DNA from: JAWWBL01 sp033720975 | Lineage (GTDB): Bacteria > Actinomycetota > Acidimicrobiia > Spongiisociales > ZC4RG35 | Reading direction: 5' to 3' | Length of the DNA: 8,862 nt | Assembly: GCA_033720975.1 (NCBI GenBank) | Contig: JAWWBL010000067.1 | Span: 1-8,862, forward strand | Part shown: positions 1 through 5,088 of the stretch, piece after piece | How the letters are laid out: each line of letters begins with the position of its first letter | Numbering within the stretch: the first letter of the stretch is position 1 | Notes under the pieces: generated by a model | The model's database searches: none | What the model was told of the DNA's origin: nothing | What the model saw: only the letters and a program-made list of their open reading frames with translations | Translations under genes and position numbers: made by a program

Positions 1-72
1 CCGACCGTGGAGCAGCCTGAAGACGTTTCTGCCGATACGCCCAAATCCCATGATCCCGAGTCGAGTGGTCAT
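1..72 (-). CDS. gap: Glyceraldehyde-3-phosphate dehydrogenase, N-terminal fragment (runs off left edge)
   Basis: Only the first 24 codons are in the window, but they are diagnostic. After a short MTT start the protein reads RLGIMGFGRIGRNVFRLL, which holds the GxGxxG dinucleotide-binding loop (GFGRIG, residues 9-14) and the R-N-x-F-R helix that opens the Rossmann fold of phosphorylating GAPDH. The enzyme interconverts glyceraldehyde-3-phosphate and 1,3-bisphosphoglycerate with NAD(P) in the cytoplasm (glycolysis and gluconeogenesis). The start is the ATG at 72-70. An AGGA lies 8 nt upstream (complement of 81-84), and a GAGGAA abuts the ATG, probably too close to serve. The gene is divergent from the M23-like gene. 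Cofactor preference and completeness cannot be judged from this fragment. The family call is secure; the rest of the gene (normally about 335 residues) lies outside. Confidence 0.9.
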   Translation of the reverse strand, partial: MTTRLGIMGFGRIGRNVFRLLHGR

Positions 73-100
73 TTCCTCATTCCTGGCCCGTCATCAACGG

Positions 101-118
101 TAGCCCGCCAAGGGGCTA
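101..118. repeat. Inverted repeat in the gap / M23-like divergent intergenic region
   Basis: TAGCCC (101-106) and GGGCTA (113-118) form a perfect 6-bp inverted repeat around a 6-nt centre. It lies 29 nt upstream of the gap start and 42 nt upstream of the M23-like start. It could be an operator half-site pair or a hairpin in the gap leader. There is no T-run on either side, so it does not look like a Rho-independent terminator. A 6-bp repeat can arise by chance. Confidence 0.25.
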
Positions 119-159
119 TTCCCGGAGGCAGCTGCCCGGTACGCTGGTGCCGAGGGGAG

Positions 160-864
160 ATGTTGACGCTGTTCGCAATTGCTGCGATTTGCCTGATGCC
201 ACCAGTCGACGGCGAAGTGGTGAGCCACTACGCACCAACCGGCCGATACGGCGGCCATTGGGGTGTGGACTTCTCCGCCTACGGCTCCGAAGTGATGGCG
301 CCGGCCGGTGGAAAGGTCACATTCGCCGGCTCGGTCGCCGGAATGCTGTCGGTGACGATCGAGCCGGTGCCGAGCTTCAAGGTATCGCTCTCCTATCTGT
401 CATCGATGAAGGTTCGGGCCGGGGAGTGGGTTGAGCGGGGTGAGCTGATCGGCTACTCGGGCTTTCCCCACGGGATATCAGGTGTCCACCTGTCAACGAG
501 GATCGACGGTGTGTACGTCGACCCCGAGCGGCAATTGGGTTGTCGAGGCACGGATGTGATGAGAGCGTTGCGTCTCGTGACTCCTCCCCAGCCCTATCCT
601 CGGTCCCGTGCGCACCGGCATCCTCGGCGGGACCTTCGACCCGATTCACATCGGACATCTCCACGCCGGGGAGACCGCCTTCCATCAGGCAGGGCTCGAC
701 CGGGTGCTGTTCATCCCAGCCGGTCGACCCTGGCAGAAGGAGGGAGGGTCAGTGTCGGACCCCAAGCACCGTCTCGAGATGACCCGACTCGGCGTCGATG
801 GGGTGACCGGGCTCGAGGTCGACGATCGAGAGGTTCTCCGCGACGGCCCCACATATTCAGTTGA
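160..864 (+). CDS. Exported LytM/M23-like protein, frame running into nadD
   Basis: A short hydrophobic leader (residues 2-14) is followed by an M23/LytM-like beta domain. Visible signatures are HWGVDF (H33 and D37, the HxxxD zinc-ligand motif), VMAPAGGKVTFAGSVAG (residues 45-61) and GVHLSTRIDGVYVDP (residues 108-122). M23 enzymes cut peptidoglycan cross-bridges outside the membrane. Here the usual HxH third motif is H110-L-S, so one expected zinc ligand is absent and activity is doubtful. The domain ends near residue 128. From about residue 148 the frame is 25 Arg in 87 residues and lies over nadD, which looks like out-of-frame reading of a real gene. The true C-terminus is therefore probably near 580-610, with a lost stop or a frameshift. 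The ATG at 160 is the best start in this frame, although the GGGGAG abuts it with no spacing. The gene is probably co-transcribed with nadD. Confidence 0.6.
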   Translation: MLTLFAIAAICLMPPVDGEVVSHYAPTGRYGGHWGVDFSAYGSEVMAPAGGKVTFAGSVAGMLSVTIEPVPSFKVSLSYLSSMKVRAGEWVERGELIGYSGFPHGISGVHLSTRIDGVYVDPERQLGCRGTDVMRALRLVTPPQPYPRSRAHRHPRRDLRPDSHRTSPRRGDRLPSGRARPGAVHPSRSTLAEGGRVSVGPQAPSRDDPTRRRWGDRARGRRSRGSPRRPHIFS

Positions 865-1228
865 CACCCTGTTGTCGTTCCCAGACGAAGAGGAGCTCTT
901 TCTCGTTGTCGGGGCAGACGCGGCCGTTGGCATCCACACCTGGCACCGCGCCCCGGAGGTTTTGGAGAGGGCGGGTGTTCTCGTCGTGCCTCGTGCCGGT
1001 TTCGACTCGAGACAGGTGCTCGAGACGATCCCGGAATGTTTGTTCTTGGACATGGGGATTTTGGAGGTCAGCGGGACTGAGATCCGATCCCGGGTGAGAG
1101 CGGGCGAGCCGTTCCGTTTCCTCGTCACCGAGCGGGTTCACGCGTACATAACTGCCAATGACCTATACCGTCAGCCGTCCCGAGACGATATGGTGGAGGA
1201 GTCTTCTCCGATGGAGGAATCGTCGTAG
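608..1228 (+). CDS. nadD: Nicotinate-nucleotide adenylyltransferase
   Basis: NadD makes deamido-NAD from nicotinic acid mononucleotide and ATP, a late step of NAD synthesis in the cytoplasm. The 206-residue protein has the whole family signature. GGTFDPIHIGH (residues 7-17) carries the HxGH nucleotidyl-transfer motif. LRDGPTYSVDTL (77-88) is the conserved middle block. VVGADAAVGIHTWHR (100-114) matches the GAD...TWHR substrate-binding region. VSGTEIRSR (154-162) is the C-terminal S-x-TEIR motif. The GTG start at 608 puts the family's usual M-R-x-G-I-L-G-G N-terminus in place, though no good Shine-Dalgarno is visible. The 18 or so residues after ITANDLYR (181-188) are an acidic tail not typical of the family. 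The 5' part overlaps the open frame of the M23-like gene, and rsfS follows. Confidence 0.95.
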   Translation: MRTGILGGTFDPIHIGHLHAGETAFHQAGLDRVLFIPAGRPWQKEGGSVSDPKHRLEMTRLGVDGVTGLEVDDREVLRDGPTYSVDTLLSFPDEEELFLVVGADAAVGIHTWHRAPEVLERAGVLVVPRAGFDSRQVLETIPECLFLDMGILEVSGTEIRSRVRAGEPFRFLVTERVHAYITANDLYRQPSRDDMVEESSPMEESS

Positions 1229-1251
1229 AGCAGAGTGTCGAACTGGCCCGG

Positions 1252-1593
1252 ATGGCAGCAAACGCCATCTTTGCCAAGAAGGGAACCGACATCGTCCTGC
1301 TCGACGTCGAGGGGTTGTTCGTCCTCTCGGACATATTCGTCATCGCCACCGGTTCATCCCGTCCCCATGTGCAGGCTCTGGCCGAGCATGTCGAGGAGAA
1401 GTTGAAGGACAACCGAGAGATAAAGCCGTTGCGGGTGGAGGGGCTGCCTGAGGCCGAATGGGTGCTCCTCGACTACGGGGACATCATCGTCCACTTATTC
1501 CAGGCCGGCCCCCGAGAGTTCTACTCCCTCGAGAGGCTTTGGGGCGACTCGGAGAGGGTCAGGTGGGAGGAGCCGGTCCCCACCGAAGGCTGA
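1252..1593 (+). CDS. rsfS: Ribosomal silencing factor RsfS (Iojap/DUF143 family)
   Basis: RsfS binds ribosomal protein uL14 and blocks joining of the 30S and 50S subunits when nutrients are short. The 113 residues listed show the family core: GTDIVLLDVEGL (11-22), LSDIFVIATGSSRPHV (25-40), the helix ALAEHVEEKL, LPEAEWVLLDYGDIIVHLF (65-83) and PREFYSLERLWGDS (87-100). nadD followed by rsfS is a common bacterial arrangement. The start is a problem. Family-like sequence (EQSVELAR) continues in frame just upstream of the ATG at 1252, yet from the in-frame stop at 1159-1161 onward there is no ATG, GTG or TTG before that ATG, and the ATG has no Shine-Dalgarno. A GGAGG at 1213-1217 sits ahead of the missing N-terminus. 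Translation may begin at a rare codon or there may be an indel near 1211-1230. Confidence 0.92.
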   Translation: MAANAIFAKKGTDIVLLDVEGLFVLSDIFVIATGSSRPHVQALAEHVEEKLKDNREIKPLRVEGLPEAEWVLLDYGDIIVHLFQAGPREFYSLERLWGDSERVRWEEPVPTEG

Positions 1594-1597
1594 GGAG

Positions 1598-1627
1598 TTC
1601 ACCTTCAAGGTGGGCAGAATCTAAAAT
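1598..1627 (+). promoter_or_regulatory. Possible sigma-70-type promoter for tRNA-Ala
   Basis: TTCACC (1598-1603) and TAAAAT (1622-1627) are separated by 18 bases. The -10-like box ends 16 bases before the mature tRNA 5' end. TAAAAT matches TATAAT at five of six positions and stands out in this GC-rich sequence; the -35 match is weaker. Position and spacing fit a dedicated tRNA promoter. A small hairpin (CACCT 1600-1604 with AGGTG 1608-1612) overlaps the -35. Confidence 0.4.
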
Positions 1628-1643
1628 GCCGCCTCCCATTCAC

Positions 1644-1717
1644 GGGGCTGTAGCTCAGCCTGGCAGAGCACTTGACTGGCAGTCAAGGGGTCAGGGGTTC
1701 AAATCCCCTCAGCTCCA
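1644..1717 (+). tRNA. tRNA-Ala (anticodon GGC)
   Basis: A full cloverleaf can be folded. The acceptor stem is 1644-1650 with 1710-1716, the D stem GCTC/GAGC (1653-1656, 1666-1669), the anticodon stem CTTGA/TCAAG (1671-1675, 1683-1687), the 7-nt loop CTGGCAG with anticodon GGC at 1678-1680, the variable loop GGGTC, and the T arm AGGGG-TTCAAAT-CCCCT (1693-1709). The discriminator base is A1717. The acceptor stem has the G3-U70 wobble pair, the main identity element for alanyl-tRNA synthetase, which agrees with the anticodon (reads GCC and GCU). The 3' CCA is not encoded. The 3' quarter of the gene is repeated at 4259-4283, so the tRNA appears to be the integration target of the downstream element, which restores an intact gene. 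Confidence 0.97.
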
Positions 1718-1718
1718 C
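1694..1718 (+). repeat. attL-like direct repeat (3' end of tRNA-Ala)
   Basis: This 25-base segment starts at the T stem (GGGGTTCAAATCC...) and ends one base past the discriminator (...CAGCTCCAC). It is identical to 4259-4283. Identity stops abruptly on both sides: A versus C before it, AGAG versus TCCG after it. Repeats that cover the T arm to the 3' end are the usual core sites of tyrosine-recombinase integration into tRNA genes. Confidence 0.8.
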
Positions 1719-1934
1719 AGAGAAACCCCCTGGTCCCCCTAGTCGGTCGCTCGGCGCCCGTCCGTCAGGCGCTGCAATTCCCTCGCGCGACGAATCCCAA
1801 TGTCCGGACACATACCCAGTAGCACCCGTCGGGGTTATGCGGGGTATCCGGGAATAGGTTGGTATGTTCCGGCAAATAGGTGAGAGAAGACTGCCCGCCA
1901 GTTTGCGGACCAGACTCGCGTGAGGAGGGTCACA
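1719..1934. other. Non-coding left end of the tRNA-linked element
   Basis: There are 216 bases between the repeat and the first cargo gene, with no convincing gene on either strand. A perfect 10-bp palindrome TGTCCGGACA lies at 1801-1810 and could be a protein-binding site. The promoter of the cargo genes should be here, but no clear -35/-10 pair stands out. The element supplies the 3' trailer of the tRNA transcript, and no terminator hairpin is visible. Confidence 0.4.
1924..1929 (+). promoter_or_regulatory. Ribosome binding site that fixes the start of the 419-aa exported protein
   Basis: GGAGGG lies 5 nt before the ATG at 1935. The frame also contains a GTG at 1920, but that codon lies upstream of this Shine-Dalgarno, so ATG 1935 is the likely start. 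Confidence 0.75.
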
Positions 1935-3194
1935 ATGCGGTCAGGAAGAACGTCGATGCTGCCACTCGTCGCCGCATTCGCCTTGTTTGCTGTCGGTACT
2001 TTGGCAGCTGAAGCGGAAACTTCGATCGCGGCCACCCCGATTTCGGATGTGCCGCTTGCCGATAGCTCCTTGGACAAAGGAAGACTCGCCAGCCTGGTCG
2101 ATGCCGCGTTGGCCAAGGACGAGATTGCGATCAACGAGCCGGAGTTCGGATTCGCAGCACCAAAGCCCGGAGAACCGGAGCCTGAGCTTGTCTTCCCTGG
2201 ACTCAGCGAATCTGAAGCTGAAAAAGCAAAGCTGTTAACGGCTCTATACGACAAGTCGGTGGCTGAAGCCATGATGGAAGCGGATCGACGATACCTAGAG
2301 CTCGGAGACGAGTCCCTTGAGCCGATTCGTCCCGCCCTCCCCTCAGCGTCCGTGGAAAGAGGTCTGCCAGCGCCTGTGGCGGATTCCTCGGCTTTGTACA
2401 GGTTGCCCTCAGGTGGTTCAGACGGCGACCTCGAACGGGTTGCTGCAGACGCTTCCCAATCGTCCGGCCAAAGTACTGAAGGAGCGTGTAGTGGCAACTG
2501 CTACCAGACGGACGGCCTTCATCTAAGCGACCATCCGGATGATGTCTATGCGAGCGACTATTGGGTGTGGCTCGCCGTTCCACAGAGCAACGAAACCAAC
2601 AAGTGCGACTTGGCCTCGCATGCGTCCGCTTGCTTCTGGTTCTATGCGATGCAATACAATATGGACTGCTGCAAGTCAGCTATCCACATCGGTCCGCAGC
2701 GCGGCTCATCGTTGGCGGGCGCCGCTGGCTCCAACTGGCGCATGAATATCGACGGTTACAACGATGGTGTTCACGTTGGTGGACAGAGTTCGGTGAATCT
2801 GCCGGTAGCTACGTGGATACGCGTCCGAACTTGGCGGCTGAGTACCGGGGTCTCTGCGGGGACCCCTTGGGCACAGTTTGGTGTCTGGGCGATGTGGGGC
2901 GGCGTGGACACGTATTTGGGATCGGTGACCATCAACGGCACCTGGATCGCTAAGTCCTTCATGTTCGCGGAGATCTATGAAGCCAATGGTCAATGTTCGA
3001 CTGACCTCGAGCGCGGATACCTTGACAATGCTCGTTACCAGCGCGTCGGGACCGGCATGTTGGCATTCGCCCAAGCTGTAGCTAGCTACGAGGAAAACTG
3101 TGCGAACACATCCTGGCACGCCCTCGGTGGGGACTTCGTCAGAGACGAGCGGGAGACTCCGAGAGTGATCCCCAATGGGGGAATAGTGTGGTGA
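1935..3194 (+). CDS. Exported cysteine-containing protein with a tryptophan-rich C-terminal domain, function unknown
   Basis: I do not recognise a named family. The N-terminus is a typical signal peptide: Arg at 2 and 5, a hydrophobic run over 8-24, and a likely cleavage site near AEAET (25-29). Residues 30-180 are acidic and low in complexity with Pro-rich stretches (PKPGEPEPE at 77-85) and a charged helix (91-122), so probably a linker or stalk. Residues 182-400 look like a compact extracellular domain with eight Cys (185, 189, 224, 233, 245, 246, 354, 389), many Trp, Tyr and Gly, and alternating beta-like strands such as TWIRVRTWRL (293-302) and YLGSVTINGTW (327-337). A lectin-like or glucanase-like beta-sandwich is a guess. 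No hydrolase motif was seen. The lipoprotein gene follows three bases after the stop, so the two are probably one operon, and both lie inside the tRNA-linked element. Confidence 0.8.
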   Translation: MRSGRTSMLPLVAAFALFAVGTLAAEAETSIAATPISDVPLADSSLDKGRLASLVDAALAKDEIAINEPEFGFAAPKPGEPEPELVFPGLSESEAEKAKLLTALYDKSVAEAMMEADRRYLELGDESLEPIRPALPSASVERGLPAPVADSSALYRLPSGGSDGDLERVAADASQSSGQSTEGACSGNCYQTDGLHLSDHPDDVYASDYWVWLAVPQSNETNKCDLASHASACFWFYAMQYNMDCCKSAIHIGPQRGSSLAGAAGSNWRMNIDGYNDGVHVGGQSSVNLPVATWIRVRTWRLSTGVSAGTPWAQFGVWAMWGGVDTYLGSVTINGTWIAKSFMFAEIYEANGQCSTDLERGYLDNARYQRVGTGMLAFAQAVASYEENCANTSWHALGGDFVRDERETPRVIPNGGIVW

Positions 3195-3197
3195 CGA

Positions 3198-3824
3198 ATG
3201 CTGACCCCGTTCCGTCGACGGAATGCCCGGACCGGTCGTTGCCGCCTCCCTCTGGGCGCGGCATTCCTGCTCATCCTCTTTGGTTGCGGCGGTCGGGGCG
3301 GCACGCCAAACGCAAGCAGCGACGTAGTTGACACGCCAGGTCAGGAGACGACTGCGACCATTCTGCTGCCGGTGTCCGATGTCGCCTGGCACCTATCCGA
3401 AGGTGTTCCGGCAGTCACGGAACTACCGCATGGGATACGCGACGTTGTCCACATCGTCCCTCGGGAGGCGCCCCAGGACGCCGTAGACGGGGAGGTTGAG
3501 ATCCGTGTCGAGCAGGCCCAACCATCGGGGAATCTGTTCGGCTCTGTCATCGTGCGATGGGAGGCTAAAGGACACCAAAACGTCGCTTCCCTGTCGTGGA
3601 CCGCTGCACTCGACTCCCGGCCAAACTGTGAGGAACGTATTCAGGCTGATGAGCCGTGGCATGCGGTGACTGTACGAGGCGTCGCGGGCTGCGCTCTCGC
3701 CCCTACTCTCGGCAGCGGGCTCTTGGAGTGGATCGAGAATGGCATCTCCTTTCACTTCGAGTCCGGGGTGCTACCCGTCCTCGACGCAGCCGAGTGGCTC
3801 GCATCGTGGGTTGTGCTGGAATAG
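3198..3824 (+). CDS. Putative lipoprotein, function unknown
   Basis: The 208-residue product has a strongly basic N-terminus (six Arg in the first 16 residues), a hydrophobic core LPLGAAFLLILFG, and a lipobox ending LFGC with the lipidation Cys at 30. A Gly/Ser/Thr/Pro-rich tether follows, so it should be anchored to the outer face of the membrane. The mature part has two more Cys (144, 165) that could pair, with beta-like segments such as GNLFGSVIVRWEA (111-123) and NVASLSWTAAL (128-138). No family was recognised. The ATG at 3198 is three bases after the stop of the preceding gene. There is no well-spaced Shine-Dalgarno; a G-run at 3177-3181 is rather far away, so translational coupling is likely. 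It may be the membrane-bound partner of the exported protein. Confidence 0.75.
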   Translation: MLTPFRRRNARTGRCRLPLGAAFLLILFGCGGRGGTPNASSDVVDTPGQETTATILLPVSDVAWHLSEGVPAVTELPHGIRDVVHIVPREAPQDAVDGEVEIRVEQAQPSGNLFGSVIVRWEAKGHQNVASLSWTAALDSRPNCEERIQADEPWHAVTVRGVAGCALAPTLGSGLLEWIENGISFHFESGVLPVLDAAEWLASWVVLE

Positions 3825-3842
3825 GTTTCTCCCTGAAGGGAG

Positions 3843-4141
3843 GTGGAAGCCTTCAAACCGCTCGTCTCTCTATTCCCGATGGGTTCGATCTGGGCCACGA
3901 TCAAAGAGCCTTGGTACATCGAGAACACCTAGGGCGCGGTGTATGTGCGTTATGACGCGGAGTCACAGCCATTCGTCAATAACTCATTCTGCCGAGCTGC
4001 GCGTTGGTCGTTAACAATCACAAGATTGTCCGCTACGAACCCCCAGAGATCGAGGTCTCCGACGCCACCAAATACCCGGACCGAGATCTCGCCGACGAGG
4101 AGTTCGTGGCCGAGCTGAACAAGGCCGCCGCTCCGTCCTAA
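3843..4141 (+). pseudogene. Decayed protein-coding remnant, family unknown
   Basis: Two frames carry protein-like sequence that joins into one broken gene. In frame from GTG 3843 it reads MGSIWATIKEPWYIENT, then a TAG stop (3930-3932), then AVYVRYDAESQPFVNNS up to about 3986. From about 4004 the sense moves to another frame: VVNNHKIVRYEPPEIEV, then DATKYPDRDLADEEF and a Lys/Ala-rich end, closing with TAA at 4139-4141. At least one in-frame stop and one frameshift are needed to read it through. I could not name the family. The position next to the right repeat is where an integrase is often found, but no R-H-R-Y recombinase signature is visible. An alternative is two unrelated open stretches occurring by chance. 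Confidence 0.4.
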
Positions 4142-4258
4142 GCAAGCGACCTTGCGCAATCAGCTGAACAATGGCCGGATTAACTCATGTTCTGCGACGC
4201 ATAGAGCTTCCAGTTCCGCTGACTTGCGTTGTGGTTCATCGGTTTTTCGCTCCAATAC
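4142..4258. other. Non-coding right end of the tRNA-linked element
   Basis: Between the decayed remnant and the right repeat I see no gene and no clear regulatory signal. Short open frames here lack start signals and protein-like composition. A short T-run (4242-4246, within CGGTTTTTCGC) lies 12 bases before the repeat but is not preceded by a clear hairpin. Confidence 0.4.
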
Positions 4259-4283
4259 GGGGTTCAAATCCCCTCAGCTCCAC
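4259..4283 (+). repeat. attR-like direct repeat (orphan 3' end of tRNA-Ala)
   Basis: This is a perfect 25-base copy of 1694-1718. It covers the T stem from its second base, the TTCAAAT loop, the acceptor 3' strand and the discriminator. The rest of a tRNA is not present upstream: the preceding bases (CGCTCCAATAC) do not match the anticodon arm. It is therefore a tRNA tail, not a second gene, and marks the right end of the putative element. The next gene, on the opposite strand, ends 63 bases further on and is not disrupted. Confidence 0.8.
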
Positions 4284-4346
4284 TCCGCGACTGTTCGGCC
4301 CGCGCCATGGGCGCCTCCAGCCCCACGCCCCTGCTCGTCCAAGAGA

Positions 4347-5009
4347 TCATCGGGCCGTTCGGAGTCGGCGTCGCAGCGCCGACCCCTCGATCCACCCTCC
4401 TACCGCCCCGCCGACGACACCGATGAGGGTGAGAATGAACACGAAGAACACCGTACCCATGGCCGTTCCGTCTTCAGGTGCTCCAAAGAGACTGTGAAGC
4501 GCGTCCCCCGTGAAGGCGATCCCTCCGCCGGCGATCCCGGCTAAAACCCACCCGCCGATGCTCGCTGCGAGCAGACGTCCCGGACGCTCTACGCGGTCCT
4601 TGAGCGCTCGCCATTGGAAGGTCCCACCAATAGTCCCCAACGCAATTGCACCCAACACGAAGTCGATGGGAGGACCGCCCACGGCGAACCCGACGACCAA
4701 ACCCAACCCCAGCCCGGCGGCGGCCGCTGCTGCAACTGTGCGTGGGCTCGTGACATGATCGGCGAGGACCCGCTGTCGGAGGAACACGAAGGTCGATGCG
4801 CCGACGATCACGGCCACCAGAAGGGCGAGGTTCCGCTCCAGGCTGTCGTGGGGTACACCCAGCCCGTACTCAGCCAGGTCTCCCAACAATGCGAACAAGC
4901 CGTACGTGAGGCCAAGGCCGACCGCATTGGCCAACACCCAGGCCCCCAACGAGAAACCGCCAGGTCCGCGCAGCCCCGTCTCGACGACTGACTCGGTTCT
5001 TTCGGTCAT
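4347..5009 (-). CDS. Polytopic membrane protein with internal repeats, function unknown
   Basis: The 220-residue product has about six hydrophobic segments (roughly 21-43, 60-78, 93-112, 115-130, 146-167, 184-207) and no signal peptide. After helices 2, 4 and 6 come short basic loops of similar pattern (FLRQRVLADHV at 76-86, FQWRALKDRVERPGR at 131-145, IEGSALRRRLRTAR at 207-220), which suggests three repeats of a two-helix unit. Membrane proteins with repeated QW-x-x-L-R-type loops are seen in Actinobacteria and related phyla without a defined function. Start choice: ATG 5009-5007 has AAAGGAG (complement of 5015-5021) 5 nt upstream; the frame is open further upstream but has no such site. The gene lies 79 bases downstream of the membrane-anchored regulator on the same strand and may be co-transcribed with it, or its target. 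Confidence 0.8.
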   Translation of the reverse strand: MTERTESVVETGLRGPGGFSLGAWVLANAVGLGLTYGLFALLGDLAEYGLGVPHDSLERNLALLVAVIVGASTFVFLRQRVLADHVTSPRTVAAAAAAGLGLGLVVGFAVGGPPIDFVLGAIALGTIGGTFQWRALKDRVERPGRLLAASIGGWVLAGIAGGGIAFTGDALHSLFGAPEDGTAMGTVFFVFILTLIGVVGGAVGGWIEGSALRRRLRTAR

Positions 5010-5014
5010 GATCG

Positions 5015-5021
5015 CTCCTTT
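5015..5021 (-). promoter_or_regulatory. Ribosome binding site that fixes the start of the six-helix membrane protein
   Basis: Read on the minus strand this is AAAGGAG, 5 nt before the ATG at 5009-5007. The open frame continues 18 codons further upstream, but the hydrophilic extension there has no comparable site. Confidence 0.7.
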
Positions 5022-5088
5022 CACAGCGAACGGTTGTGAAGAGCCTGATGACCAACCTTTCAATCAGATGAAAAAGGAGTGAAAACCA

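Larger units (their letters stand above)
1719..4283 (+). mobile_element. Small tRNA-integrated element without a visible integrase
   Basis: The segment lies between two perfect 25-bp copies of the tRNA-Ala 3' end, giving a unit of 2565 bases. It carries a 419-residue exported protein, a 208-residue lipoprotein, a decayed coding remnant (3843-4141) and about 330 bases of non-coding ends. No tyrosine or serine recombinase, excisionase, replication gene or transposase was recognised on either strand. It could be an island moved by a recombinase supplied from elsewhere, or what remains of a larger element after deletion. By hand count, sampled 60-base lines in the first cargo gene (2101, 2221, 2641, 2761) have 60, 47, 50 and 53% GC. 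Two nadD lines (661, 781) have 70 and 68%, so foreign origin is plausible. The repeat is seen directly; integration is inferred from it. Confidence 0.6.

Noticed and set aside
1600..1612. CACCT-TCA-AGGTG hairpin after rsfS as terminator
   Set aside because: Short stem, no T-run, and it overlaps the likely tRNA promoter.
1835..2497. Long minus-strand open frame over the exported-protein gene
   Set aside because: It is a Ser/Ala-rich shadow of the plus-strand gene, which has a signal peptide, a good ribosome binding site and tight spacing to the next gene. The shadow has none of these.
2706..3392. Minus-strand open frame of 228 codons across the two cargo genes
   Set aside because: It crosses the junction of two well-supported plus-strand genes, has a mixed composition unlike a folded protein, and has no start signal.
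3979..4197. Imperfect direct repeat TAACTCAT..TCTGC at 3980-3992 and 4181-4195, a possible recombinase arm site
   Set aside because: Only 8 + 5 matching bases with a 2-base offset and two copies; too weak to separate from chance.
4302..4314. GCGCC-ATG-GGCGC hairpin as terminator between the element and the six-helix membrane protein gene
   Set aside because: The stem is only 5 bp and no T-run follows on either strand.
4152..4544. Open frames on the plus strand crossing the right repeat
   Set aside because: They run through the tRNA tail and then antisense to the six-helix membrane protein, with no Shine-Dalgarno and a low-complexity Pro/Ser/Arg composition.
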